A stretch of 19,964 nt of DNA from DATBSK01 sp040902705 (GCA_040902705.1 JBBDWT010000143.1:1-19964), one strand, 5' to 3'. Counted from the first letter of the stretch, positions 1 through 7,144 are shown. Notes: generated from the letters alone by a model not told the origin. Translations and numbers: made by a program.

Positions 1-200
1 GAGACCAGGTACTCGGGGCCGGGCGGGAGGACGAGCGCGACGACGGATCCCTCACCGATCCCTCGCCGGGCGAGGCCCGCGGCCACCTCGTCGGAGCACC
101 GGTCGAGGGCCGAGTACGACAGCGACCACCCGGACTCGACGACGTAGGCGGGCGAAGCGCCGAAGCGTGCGGCGGCCTCGCGTAGGGTTGCAGCGAGCAT
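1..200 (-). CDS. AMP-forming acyl-CoA synthetase (N-terminal fragment, cut by window edge)
   Basis: The minus strand from an ATG at 200 reads open to the window edge, giving about 66 residues. They match the N-terminus of acid-CoA ligases of the AMP-binding (ANL) superfamily: a leading helix (MLAATLREAAARFG), a short strand pair (AYVVESGWSLSYSALDRCSD), then EVAAGLARRGIGEGSVVALV and PPGPEYLV. This is the usual 'A..L...G...GD.VA....N..E..' opening of the adenylation domain. Members activate a carboxylic acid with ATP and CoA, releasing AMP and PPi. The catalytic P-loop and C-terminal domain lie outside the window, so substrate and integrity cannot be judged. A GAAGG sequence sits 7 nt before the ATG, and no in-frame ATG or GTG lies in the bases just upstream. 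It is divergent from the TetR gene, a common arrangement for a regulator and its target. Confidence 0.8.
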   Translation of the reverse strand, partial: MLAATLREAAARFGASPAYVVESGWSLSYSALDRCSDEVAAGLARRGIGEGSVVALVLPPGPEYLV

Positions 201-247
201 GGCGGTGCCTTCGAGGTCGGCCCCCGTGTCGGCCGCGACCGCGGTGT

Positions 248-276
248 GATCATGGTGATCGTGACGCCAGGCGTCG
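248..276. promoter_or_regulatory. Putative TetR operator region (two adjacent inverted repeats)
   Basis: Between the divergent acyl-CoA synthetase (start 200) and TetR (start 342) lie two inverted repeats. One is GATCA-TGG-TGATC at 248-260. The other is TGACGCC-A-GGCGTCG at 262-276, with one mismatch. The second resembles the exact TGAC-N6-GTCA palindromes at 1974, 5925 and 12964, but has one extra spacer base and a changed last base. Autoregulation of the TetR gene is an inference; the match is imperfect and could be chance in GC-rich DNA. Confidence 0.35.
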
Positions 277-341
277 CGGCCGTGCGTGTGGGGGATGCGG
301 TGCCGGCATCGTACAAGTCGCAGCGGAACAAGCCCGATGGC

Positions 342-965
342 GTGAACGAGACGGCGGGGACGCCTGCGTTGCAACGCGAGCTGCGGGCACAGGGAAAGCG
401 GACCATGCGTCGGCTGCTCGAGGCCGGGCTCCGTGTCTTCGCCCGCCGCGGCTACCACGCCGCACGAGTCGACGACATCGTCCGTGCGGCCCGGACGTCG
501 CACGGCACGTTCTACCTCTACTTCGCGAACAAGGAAGATCTGCTCCGTGCGCTCGCAGTCGACTGTGCGCACGAGCTGACGGAGATGGCCGACACGATCG
601 GCCCCATCGGTCCCGACGACGGCGGCCGCGCCGAGCTGCGCAGCTTCATGGAGCGCTTCCTCGGCACCTACCGCCGCTACGGGCCGGTGATCCGGGCCTG
701 GATGGAAGACCAGGTCGGGGACCGAGACATCGACCGGCTCGGGGTGAAGGCGTTCACCGCCATCGGTGACCGGCTGGGCCAGCGCATGCGCGAGGCCGGC
801 GTCGAGATCGCCGCCGACGAGCGCGCGGCGGTGGGCGCGCTCATGGCGATGCTGGAGCGCGTCAGCTACGGGGTCGCGTCGGGACGCTTCGTCGAGGACG
901 ACGACGCGCTGCTCGACACGCTCACCACGATCGTGCACCGAGGGTTCTTCGGCGCCAGCCGCTGA
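342..965 (+). CDS. TetR/AcrR family transcriptional regulator
   Basis: One-component repressor of the TetR family, 207 aa from the GTG at 342. The N-terminal DNA-binding domain is clear: a first helix TMRRLLEAGLRVFARRGY (about residues 21-38), then the helix-turn-helix ARVDDIVRAARTSHGTFYLYFANKEDLL (about 41-68). The C-terminal half is the variable helical ligand-binding and dimer domain. Family members usually release DNA on binding a small ligand, often an acyl-CoA in such clusters. The frame is open further upstream, with a GTG at 246 and an ATG at 252. I prefer 342 because conserved sequence begins at about TPALQREL and because longer versions would run through the inverted repeats at 248-276. 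The ribosome-binding site for 342 is weak, so the start is uncertain. The gene is divergent from an acyl-CoA synthetase and convergent with an SDR gene. The TGAC-N6-GTCA palindromes in this cluster are its candidate targets. Confidence 0.85.
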   Translation: MNETAGTPALQRELRAQGKRTMRRLLEAGLRVFARRGYHAARVDDIVRAARTSHGTFYLYFANKEDLLRALAVDCAHELTEMADTIGPIGPDDGGRAELRSFMERFLGTYRRYGPVIRAWMEDQVGDRDIDRLGVKAFTAIGDRLGQRMREAGVEIAADERAAVGALMAMLERVSYGVASGRFVEDDDALLDTLTTIVHRGFFGASR

Positions 966-993
966 CTGCGACCGCCTCGTCTGATGGCCCGGG

Positions 994-1932
994 TCAGCCG
1001 CGGCGCTGGGCGTCGATGCCGGGGTTGGTCGTCTTGAACGCGTAGCGGTTGAGGATGTGCCCGACCTGGGCAGGATCCCACTGGGTGGGGTTCCCTTCCT
1101 TGTCGGCGGAGAAGAACTCCTCGCCCATCTGCCATGGCTCGTAGATGCAGAGCGAGTTGCCGACCATCCGGAGCACCTGGCCCGACACCGGCTTGGAGTC
1201 GTCGGATGCGAGCCAGACGACGGCCGGTGCCGAGTTGCCCGGGTTCATCCGGTCGAACTCGGCGTAGTCCTCCGGGTTCTTGATCTCGATGTCCTTCATC
1301 GCCTGGCCGACCATGCGGGTGAAGCCGCCCGGGCCGATGCAGTTGGCGCGCACGCCGTAGCGGACGAGCTCGAGGCTCGCGATGATCGTCATGGCGGCGA
1401 TGCCGGCCTTCGCCGCGCCGTAGTTGATCTGGCTCGCCTGGCCCTGGAGGCCGGCGCTCGAGACCGTGTTGATGATCGACGCGCTCGGCTGGCGACCTTC
1501 CTTCGACTCGTTGCGCCAGTGCGCGGACGCGTGCTGCATCGTGTTGAAGGCGCCGTACATGTGGACCTTCACGACCGTGTCGAAGTCCTCCGGCGACATC
1601 GAGAACATCATCCGGTCGCGGAGGACGCCGGCGTTGTTGACGAGCACGTCGAGGCGCCCGAACGCGTCGATCGCCGCCGTGACGATCTTCCCGGCGCTCT
1701 CGTAGTCGGCGACGCTGTCGTAGTTGGCGACCGCCTCGCCGCCGCGGCCCTGGATGACCTTCACGACCTCGTCCGCGACCTTGGCGTCGGCGCCTTCGCC
1801 GGTGACGGAGCCCCCGAGGTCGTTGACGACGACCTTGGCGCCGTGATCGGCGAGCAGGACTGCCTCACCCCGCCCCACGCCGTTCCCCGCGCCGGTGACG
1901 ATCGCCACCTTGCCGTCGAGCATTCCCCCCAT
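994..1932 (-). CDS. SDR family oxidoreductase, (R)-hydroxyacyl-CoA dehydrogenase / MFE-2-like
   Basis: Short-chain dehydrogenase/reductase of 312 aa, about 50 longer than a classical SDR. The Rossmann motif TGAGNGVG is at residues 14-21, an acidic residue follows strand 2 (VVVNDLGG, Asp38, suggesting NAD preference), NNAG is at 99-102, and the catalytic Ser158, Tyr171 and Lys175 (YGAAK) are all present. The VVNDLGG signature and the insert after it resemble the dehydrogenase domain of peroxisomal multifunctional enzyme type 2 and 17-beta-HSD4. Those enzymes oxidise (R)-3-hydroxyacyl-CoA, including steroid side-chain intermediates. An enzyme that oxidises a hydroxyacyl-CoA is therefore the best guess, but the substrate is not determined. 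The ATG at 1932 has a GGAGGA box 8 nt upstream, which favours it over Met4. The gene is divergent from the MaoC-like gene, and the shared spacer holds a TGAC-N6-GTCA palindrome. Confidence 0.88.
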   Translation of the reverse strand: MGGMLDGKVAIVTGAGNGVGRGEAVLLADHGAKVVVNDLGGSVTGEGADAKVADEVVKVIQGRGGEAVANYDSVADYESAGKIVTAAIDAFGRLDVLVNNAGVLRDRMMFSMSPEDFDTVVKVHMYGAFNTMQHASAHWRNESKEGRQPSASIINTVSSAGLQGQASQINYGAAKAGIAAMTIIASLELVRYGVRANCIGPGGFTRMVGQAMKDIEIKNPEDYAEFDRMNPGNSAPAVVWLASDDSKPVSGQVLRMVGNSLCIYEPWQMGEEFFSADKEGNPTQWDPAQVGHILNRYAFKTTNPGIDAQRRG

Positions 1933-1973
1933 TTGCGCGTTCCTCCGTATCGACCGCAGACTGACGCCAAACC

Positions 1974-1987
1974 TGACGTGGGCGTCA
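1974..1987. promoter_or_regulatory. Putative operator, 14-bp palindrome TGACGTGGGCGTCA
   Basis: TGACG-TGGG-CGTCA is an inverted repeat in the 156-nt spacer between the SDR (minus, start 1932) and the MaoC-like gene (plus, start 2089). An extra half-site, CTGACGCC, lies at 1961-1968. The same TGAC-N6-GTCA layout occurs exactly at 5925-5938 and 12964-12977, each time in a divergent spacer of this cluster. That points to a shared transcription factor, possibly the TetR at 342. No binding data exist in the sequence itself. Confidence 0.6.
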
Positions 1988-2088
1988 CCGTACCTCTGCC
2001 GACGCGTCGCCCGTCAAGCGGCGGCCCCGGCGGAGGTGCAGGGTGTCGGCGCCAGGACCGAAGTCTCGACCGAGGGGGAACGGCGCGA

Positions 2089-2589
2089 ATGGCCGTCGAC
2101 ACGAGCGTGATCGGGAAGCCGACCGGAGCCCACAAGGTCCGGATCGAACGTGGGCCGGTGGGGTTCTTCGCGAGCAGCCTCCTCGACGAGAACCCCGTGT
2201 ACCACGACCCGGACGCGGCCTCGGACGCGGGGTTCGACGCGATCCCCGCACCGCCGACGTTCACGTTCGCGATGCAGCACATGGGTGCCTTCGGCGAGCT
2301 GCAGCCGCCCGACCCGACGCAGGGCGCGAACCCGATGCACGGGGTGATGGGCGACCTCTACGCCAAGGGTGCGCTGATCCTGCACGGCGAGCAGGAGTTC
2401 CAGTACCACCGCCCGGTCGTCGTCGGTGACGTGCTGTCGGGCGAGGGCAAGGTCGTCGACATCTACGAGAAGGACACCGACAGCGCCGTGATGACCTTCA
2501 TCGTCGTCGAGACGGTGTGGAGCGACGACGCGACCGGCGAGCCCGTGGTGACCGAGAGGTTCAACCTCATCGGCCGGACGAAGAAGTAG
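2089..2589 (+). CDS. MaoC/FAS1-like dehydratase, N-terminal-domain-only protein
   Basis: Hot-dog-fold protein of 166 aa matching the MaoC N-terminal (FAS1-like) dehydratase family. Diagnostic segments are ENPVYHDPDAASDAGFDAIP (34-53), PPTFTFAMQ (55-63) and the LHGEQEFQYHRPVVVGDVL stretch (98-116). Double-hot-dog hydratases carry a domain like this followed by a MaoC domain with the catalytic Asp-x4-His. Here the gene ends after the N-terminal type, and I see no clear Asp-x4-His. It may therefore need a partner subunit, as HadA and HadC need HadB, or act as a small thioester-binding hydratase. The ATG at 2089 is preceded by GGGGGAA at a normal distance. The next gene, an SDR, starts 5 nt after the stop, so the two are almost surely co-transcribed. 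The likely role is reversible hydration of an enoyl-CoA feeding that dehydrogenase. Confidence 0.8.
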   Translation: MAVDTSVIGKPTGAHKVRIERGPVGFFASSLLDENPVYHDPDAASDAGFDAIPAPPTFTFAMQHMGAFGELQPPDPTQGANPMHGVMGDLYAKGALILHGEQEFQYHRPVVVGDVLSGEGKVVDIYEKDTDSAVMTFIVVETVWSDDATGEPVVTERFNLIGRTKK

Positions 2590-2594
2590 TGACC

Positions 2595-3371
2595 ATGGGA
2601 CGACTCGACGACAAGGTCGCGATCATCACCGGTGCGGGCCAGGGGATCGGCCTCGCGTACGCGCAGCGCTTCCTCGACGAGGGCGCGAAGGTCGTGGTCG
2701 CGGAGGTGAACCCCGAGCGCGCCGCGGCCGGCATGGCGACACTCGAGGGCAAGGGCGAGGCGATCCTCGTCGAGACCGACATCTCCGATCCCGCGTCGGC
2801 TGACGCGTGCGCGGCCGCGGCGAAGGACGCCTTCGGTCGCATCGACGTGCTGATCAACAACGCCGCGATCTACCACGACATCGACAACGCGAACGCCGAC
2901 TACGACTACCTGCTCAAGATCATGGGCGTGAACCAGCACGGCGCGTGGCTGATGGGGCGCGCCGTCGCGCCGACGATGGTCGAGCAGGGCTGGGGCCGCA
3001 TCATCAATCAGTCGTCGGGTGCCGCGTACTCGTACATGTTCCCGCCGATGGACGAGTTCCACGGGCTGGGCAACTTCAGCTACTCGATCACCAAGTGGGG
3101 GATCGTCGGCCTCACGAAGTTCATGGCCGCGCAGCTCGGGCAGTACAACATCACGGTCAACTGCATCGCCCCGGGCGTCACGATGACCGAGGCGACCAAG
3201 AAGGTCGTCCCGGAGATGTTCATCGGCGGGATGACCGCGATGACGGCCATGAAGAAGACGCTCGAGCCCGAGGACCTCGCGGGTGCGGCCGTGTTCTTCG
3301 CCAGTGAGGACGCCCGCTTCTGCACCGGCCAGACCCTCGTCATCGACGGCGGTCTCTCGATGCCCGCGTAG
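2595..3371 (+). CDS. SDR family NAD-dependent dehydrogenase
   Basis: Classical-length SDR of 258 aa from the ATG at 2595. Visible motifs are TGAGQGIG (12-19), Glu37 after strand 2 (VVVAEVNP, suggesting NAD), NNAA at 88-91 in place of the usual NNAG, Ser140/Ser141 in INQSSGAA, and the Tyr163/Lys167 pair in YSITK. The C-terminus, CTGQTLVIDGG, is the standard SDR ending. The Ser-to-Tyr distance is about 22 residues rather than the usual 13, because a Tyr/Phe/Pro-rich loop (AYSYMFPPMDEFHGLG, 144-159) is inserted beside the active site. It follows the MaoC-like gene by 5 nt, suggesting hydration then oxidation of one CoA thioester. A cyclic alcohol substrate is equally possible. The annotation as an SDR is firm; the substrate is unknown. 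Confidence 0.9.
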   Translation: MGRLDDKVAIITGAGQGIGLAYAQRFLDEGAKVVVAEVNPERAAAGMATLEGKGEAILVETDISDPASADACAAAAKDAFGRIDVLINNAAIYHDIDNANADYDYLLKIMGVNQHGAWLMGRAVAPTMVEQGWGRIINQSSGAAYSYMFPPMDEFHGLGNFSYSITKWGIVGLTKFMAAQLGQYNITVNCIAPGVTMTEATKKVVPEMFIGGMTAMTAMKKTLEPEDLAGAAVFFASEDARFCTGQTLVIDGGLSMPA

Positions 3372-3392
3372 CTCCGCGTCACCCCGCCCGAA

Positions 3393-3435
3393 CTGGAGAG
3401 CGTGGACCCCGGAATCCGGGGTCGTGGCTCTCCAG
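3393..3435. terminator. Interrupted palindrome between convergent genes, probable bidirectional terminator or REP-like element
   Basis: This 43-nt hairpin has an outer 9-bp stem (CTGGAGAGC at 3393-3401 with GCTCTCCAG at 3427-3435) and an inner 9-bp stem (GACCCCGGA at 3405-3413 with TCCGGGGTC at 3415-3423). The stems are separated by an unpaired GTG/GTG internal loop. It lies between the stop of the second SDR (3371) and the stop of the CoA-transferase (3464), where a two-way terminator is expected. No T-run follows, so termination would be of the hairpin-only kind seen in actinobacteria. I see no second copy in the window. Confidence 0.7.
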
Positions 3436-3463
3436 AACGGAGGGGCTGGGGGAGAGGCGGGCG

Positions 3464-5818
3464 CTATTCGACGGCGCCTTCGTCTTTGAGGCGCTGCTGC
3501 TCCTCTGCTGAGAGGCCGAGGAGGTCGGTGAGGATCTGGTCGGTGTCCTGGCCGAGGGTGGGGCCGGCGCGGTCGTAGCCGCTCGGTGCCTCGGACAGCC
3601 GGAAGCCGTTGTGCTCGTAGAGGCCGGCGCCCATGAACGCGTGGGTGAGGGGCACGAAGTGCTCCCGCGCCGCGAGCTGGGGGTCGGCGGCGAGGTCGCC
3701 GAAGTCCTGGACCGGGACGCCTTCGAGTCCGGCGGCCTGGACGGTGTCGGCGACCTCGGCCCGGGTGAGGTCGCGCGTCCACGCGCCGACGGCTGCCTCG
3801 ACCCCGTCGACGCGTGCGAGGCGCGCGTCGAACGTCGCGAGTGACGGGTCGTCGACGCCGATGATCGACGCGAGGCGGGCCCACTCCTCGTCGGTCCAGC
3901 AGGCGACGGCGACCCAGCGATCACCGACATCGCCTTCGTCCGCGCACGGGAACGCGCCGTGCGGGACCGCGAGGTCGGACCGGTTCCCGTCGCGCGTGCC
4001 GATGGTGCCGTCGGCCTGCGCCGCGAGCAGCCATGGAGAGAGCGACCAGGTTCCCGACTCCACCTGCGACAGATCCAGGTACACGCCGTTCCCGGTGCGC
4101 TCTCGGTAGTGCAGTCCCGCGGCGAGAGCCGCGGCGACGTAGCGCGGTGCCAGCGAGTCGGTGATCGTCGCGTACGGGCCGACGGGCTCGAGATCCGGCC
4201 AGCCGGTGAGCCAGTTGTAACCCGACAACGCGGCACCCTGACCGCCGAACCCGGGGTAGTCCTTGTGGGGACCGAACTGCCCGTTGAGGCACGCGCTGAT
4301 CATCACGAGGTCGGGCTTGATCGCGGCGAGCGTGTCGTAGTCGAGGCCGAACCCCTTCATCGCCCGCGGTGCGTAGTTCTCCGCGACCGCGTCGGCCCAC
4401 TCGACGACGAGGCGCTTCACGATCTCGACCGACTCGGGGTGCTTGAGGTTGAGCGTGAGGTTGCTCTTGCCGACGTTGAGCCCGTCGTACATCGGCGCGC
4501 CCTCGAGGCCGTGCGGGTTGTCAGGCCCGAGCGCGTACACGCGGAGAAAGTCGGGTCGGGTGCGCGACTCGATCCGCAGCACGTTCGCGCCGTGCTCGAC
4601 GAAGTACCGGGTGGCGATCGGGCCCGCGGCGCCCGAGCCCAGCTCGATGATGTTGACGCCGTCGTATGCGGGGCGACCGGCAGTCCAGCGCTTGCCCATC
4701 GCGGGGCGCGCGTGGTCGGCGAACGAGACGGCGGATCCGGCGGGAGGACCGGACCGCTCGGGCGCGGGGGAGCGAGGCGCCACCGGCGCCGCCTGGTCGT
4801 CGTGCGAGCGGACCTGCACGAAGGCGACCGGGAACTGCTCGACCTCGCCGAGCGGCGCGAAGAACCCACGTGCGGCGAGCTGCGTGCTGGCGAGGATCTC
4901 GCGCGGCGAGTTGGCGGGAGCGAGCATCAGGTTCGTCTCGCACGCGAGGTCGTAGAGCTCCTGCATGGTGTGGCGCGCGAAGTACTCCCCGATGGGCACC
5001 TCGACGGCGCGCAGGACGTCCTCGGGTGCGTGGTTCGGCGACCACTCCGCCCAGTCCCGGGCCTCGAGCGCCGAGGCGTCGATGCCGTCGTCGGCGACCG
5101 CCTTGGTGATGATCTCGAGCGACGGCACCCGCGCCTTGCCCCCGCGCAGCCCGAACGAGACCCAGCCGTCGGATGTCGGCCAGATCTCGCGGGTACGGCC
5201 GATGTGCGCGCCGAGGCGCTTCCCGCGGAAGCCTGACTGCTCGAAGCGCGCCGGTGCGCACATGTTCGCGACGTCGACGCACTCCTGCATCGACAGGTCG
5301 ATGCGATGGGGATGCCCGGTCCAGAGCGCGGTGAGCACCGCGAACGCGGCCTCACCGCCCGTGTGTGCGTAGCCGGACGGCTCGGTGCAGCGCACCGGTG
5401 GCCGGTCGGGATCGCCGGTGGAGTACATGTTGCCGCTCGCGGCGAGCACCCCGAGATCCGACGCGCGCCACGACGAGCGCGGGCCGGTGAGGCCGAACGG
5501 CGTGACGCTCAACCACACGGCATCGGATGCGCGTGCGGGATCGAGCTCGAACGCGCCGGGGAAGCCGGGGGTGTCGATGACGGCGTCCGCGGTCCGCAGC
5601 AGCGCGTCGAGCCGGGGATCGTCGGGTCCCCCGACATCGAGCGAGCGCTTGCCCGCGGCCCACGCCGTCCACCGGTGCGGCTGTGCTCGCAACGGGTGGC
5701 CGCCGGGCGGCTCGACGACGACGACGTCGGCACCGAGGTCGGCCAGCACGCGCCCCGCGATCGCCGCCGGCTCGCCGGCCAGATCGACGACGCGCAGTCC
5801 GTCGAGCAGTGTGTGCAC
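3464..5818 (-). CDS. CaiB/BaiF (class III) CoA-transferase, two fused domains
   Basis: A 784-aa protein made of two family III CoA-transferase domains, roughly 1-340 and 386-784, joined by a Pro/Ala-rich linker (about 342-372). Single-domain members such as formyl-CoA transferase have about 400-430 aa. Each half starts with the family's entry motif (LLDGLRVVDLAG; YDGVNIIELGSGAAGP). Each also keeps the aspartate that forms the acyl anhydride and glutamyl-type intermediates: Asp174 in HRIDLSMQE and Asp582 in VYLDLSQVE. Members move CoA between carboxylic acids, so this enzyme could activate the pathway substrate at the expense of another acyl-CoA; a racemase is the main alternative. The GTG at 5818 has a strong AGGAGGAGG box 9 nt upstream. 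The gene is divergent from the amidohydrolase, and the spacer carries the 5925 palindrome and a strong hairpin in the probable 5' UTR. Confidence 0.9.
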   Translation of the reverse strand: MHTLLDGLRVVDLAGEPAAIAGRVLADLGADVVVVEPPGGHPLRAQPHRWTAWAAGKRSLDVGGPDDPRLDALLRTADAVIDTPGFPGAFELDPARASDAVWLSVTPFGLTGPRSSWRASDLGVLAASGNMYSTGDPDRPPVRCTEPSGYAHTGGEAAFAVLTALWTGHPHRIDLSMQECVDVANMCAPARFEQSGFRGKRLGAHIGRTREIWPTSDGWVSFGLRGGKARVPSLEIITKAVADDGIDASALEARDWAEWSPNHAPEDVLRAVEVPIGEYFARHTMQELYDLACETNLMLAPANSPREILASTQLAARGFFAPLGEVEQFPVAFVQVRSHDDQAAPVAPRSPAPERSGPPAGSAVSFADHARPAMGKRWTAGRPAYDGVNIIELGSGAAGPIATRYFVEHGANVLRIESRTRPDFLRVYALGPDNPHGLEGAPMYDGLNVGKSNLTLNLKHPESVEIVKRLVVEWADAVAENYAPRAMKGFGLDYDTLAAIKPDLVMISACLNGQFGPHKDYPGFGGQGAALSGYNWLTGWPDLEPVGPYATITDSLAPRYVAAALAAGLHYRERTGNGVYLDLSQVESGTWSLSPWLLAAQADGTIGTRDGNRSDLAVPHGAFPCADEGDVGDRWVAVACWTDEEWARLASIIGVDDPSLATFDARLARVDGVEAAVGAWTRDLTRAEVADTVQAAGLEGVPVQDFGDLAADPQLAAREHFVPLTHAFMGAGLYEHNGFRLSEAPSGYDRAGPTLGQDTDQILTDLLGLSAEEQQRLKDEGAVE

Positions 5819-5854
5819 CTGCCGATTCCTCCTCCTGGATGGGGTCGCTCTCTC

Positions 5855-5877
5855 GGCGGCGGGGTACCCGCCGCCGC
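5855..5877 (-). promoter_or_regulatory. GC-rich hairpin in the leader of the CoA-transferase gene
   Basis: CGGCGGCGGG at 5855-5864 pairs perfectly with CCCGCCGCCG at 5868-5877 across a 3-nt loop. It lies about 37 nt upstream of the CoA-transferase start, between that start and the palindrome at 5925. In the leader RNA it would be very stable. It could attenuate transcription or shape translation, or be incidental GC-rich sequence. No uridine run follows. Confidence 0.45.
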
Positions 5878-5924
5878 CCTCGGGGCGTTCACTCCCCGTC
5901 CGCGTTCCCTGACGGCACTTTCCC

Positions 5925-5938
5925 TGACGCCGGCGTCA
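5925..5938. promoter_or_regulatory. Putative operator, palindrome TGACGCCGGCGTCA
   Basis: This is a perfect palindrome, 16 bp when the flanking C and G are included (5924-5939). It lies between the divergent CoA-transferase and amidohydrolase genes, immediately upstream of a TAGTTT -10-like box at 5942-5947. A repressor bound here would cover the spacer of the amidohydrolase promoter. An extra TGACG half-site lies at 5910-5914. It shares the TGAC-N6-GTCA pattern with 1974 and 12964. Confidence 0.65.
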
Positions 5939-5941
5939 GCC

Positions 5942-5947
5942 TAGTTT
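5942..5947 (+). promoter_or_regulatory. Putative -10 box of a leaderless promoter (TAGTTT)
   Basis: TAGTTT fits the actinobacterial TANNNT -10 pattern. It ends 8 nt before the GTG at 5956, so transcription could begin at or near the start codon. No convincing Shine-Dalgarno sequence precedes that GTG, which agrees with a leaderless mRNA. The palindrome at 5925-5938 sits just upstream. Confidence 0.45.
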
Positions 5948-5955
5948 CGGGGCTT

Positions 5956-7122
5956 GTGAGCACCATGCGGATCGTCGATGCCGACTGCCACATCCTGGAG
6001 CCACCCGACATTTGGACGAACTGGCTGCCGGAGAAGTACCAGGACCGGGCGCCGCAGCTCGTGAAGGACCCCCAGGGGGGTGACGCCTGGCGCACGGCGG
6101 TCGGCGGTGACGCCGACCCGATCGGGCTCGTGTCGACGCCGGGCATGCCGTTCGACCAGTTCCGCTGGTTCGGCGTCACGTACGAGGAGGCGCGCAAGGG
6201 TTGCTACAACGGGACCGCGCGCCTCGAGGACATGGATCACGACGGCGTCTGGGCGGAGGTGCTCTTCCCGCCGCAGCGCACGATGAGCCACTTCCTGGGT
6301 GACGACGACGACGACTTCGTGCTCGCGGGCGTCGAGGCGTACAACAACTTCCTGTTCGAGGAGTTCTGCGCACCGGACCCGCGTCGGCTGATCGGCCTCG
6401 CCCAGGTGCCGTCCCTCGGGATCGACGCCGCGGTGGACGCGCTGCGCGCGGCGAAGGCGCGCGGCGCGAAGGGCGTCATCATCTCGAACTGGCCGTCGGG
6501 CGGTGAGAGCCTCTCCGACGACGACGACCCGTTCTGGGCCGCGGCGGTCGATGAGGGCCTCCCCGTCTCCGTGCACATCAACATCATCAGCCGCGCGCAG
6601 CGCTCGGCCGGGCGCAAGGCCGCGGCCCGTTCCGGCAACGCGCTGTACGACATGAGCAGCACCGCGGCGCGCGCGAAGGCCATCGGCTCGATGAGCCACG
6701 TGTTCTCGATGACTGCGGGCGCGATCACCCAGATGCTGTTCGGCGGCGTGTTCGAGAGGTTCCCCGAGCTGCAGATGTGCTGGATCGAGACGGGCGTGGG
6801 CTGGCTGCCGCACATGCTCGACTCGATCGACGACCGCTACTGGCGGAACCGCTCGTGGGGCCAGCTGTCGATCACCGAGCCGCCCTCGTACTACTGGCAC
6901 CGGAACAACGCGGCGACGTTCATCACCGATCGATCGGGCATCGCGCTGCGACACGCGGTCGGGGTCGACAACATGATGTGGTCGAGTGACTATCCCCACC
7001 ACGGCAACGACTGGCCGTACTCGCGCAAGGTCATCGACGAGACGATGGGCCACGTCCCGGCGGACGAGCGCGCCAGGATCGTCGGCGCCAACGCGACGCG
7101 CATCTGGCACCTCGACGCCTAG
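5956..7122 (+). CDS. Amidohydrolase family protein (amidohydrolase-2 / ACMSD-like)
   Basis: Metal-dependent TIM-barrel hydrolase or decarboxylase of 388 aa from the GTG at 5956 (385 from the ATG at 5965). The metal motif near the N-terminus is DADCHILEP (residues 8-16), with Asp-x-His in place of the commoner His-x-His. Other expected ligands follow: His207 in VSVHIN, His248 in MSHVF, the E-TGVGWLPHM segment (278-287), and Asp345 in WSSDYPHHG. This is the family of 2-amino-3-carboxymuconate-semialdehyde decarboxylase and related barrels. In actinobacterial acyl-CoA clusters such proteins are frequent but mostly uncharacterised. Likely roles are non-oxidative decarboxylation, or hydrolytic ring or C-C cleavage of a beta-keto acid. 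Two runs of aspartate (GDDDDDF, about 115-121; SDDDDPF, about 187-193) make acidic surface loops. The gene ends 22 nt before the convergent MerR gene. Confidence 0.88.
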   Translation: MSTMRIVDADCHILEPPDIWTNWLPEKYQDRAPQLVKDPQGGDAWRTAVGGDADPIGLVSTPGMPFDQFRWFGVTYEEARKGCYNGTARLEDMDHDGVWAEVLFPPQRTMSHFLGDDDDDFVLAGVEAYNNFLFEEFCAPDPRRLIGLAQVPSLGIDAAVDALRAAKARGAKGVIISNWPSGGESLSDDDDPFWAAAVDEGLPVSVHINIISRAQRSAGRKAAARSGNALYDMSSTAARAKAIGSMSHVFSMTAGAITQMLFGGVFERFPELQMCWIETGVGWLPHMLDSIDDRYWRNRSWGQLSITEPPSYYWHRNNAATFITDRSGIALRHAVGVDNMMWSSDYPHHGNDWPYSRKVIDETMGHVPADERARIVGANATRIWHLDA

Positions 7123-7144
7123 CGCGTCGACGCGTGGTCGCGCC

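Noticed and set aside
1057..2088. Upstream extension of the MaoC-like frame to 510 codons
   Set aside because: The extension is antisense to the SDR gene and reads as Arg/Val/Asp-rich nonsense. The ATG at 2089 has a good ribosome-binding site and begins the conserved domain.
5683..5955. N-terminal extension of the amidohydrolase
   Set aside because: The extra residues are Arg/Pro-rich, overlap the CoA-transferase gene and the palindrome, and precede the conserved metal motif. The GTG at 5956 fits better.
6301..6320. GAC-triplet run that might be a simple-sequence repeat
   Set aside because: It encodes an Asp-rich loop within an intact gene; short GAC runs are common in this composition.
7123..7144. 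Possible terminator between the convergent amidohydrolase and MerR genes
   Set aside because: The 22-nt gap has only a short GC palindrome (GCGTCGACGC) and no stem-loop of useful size.
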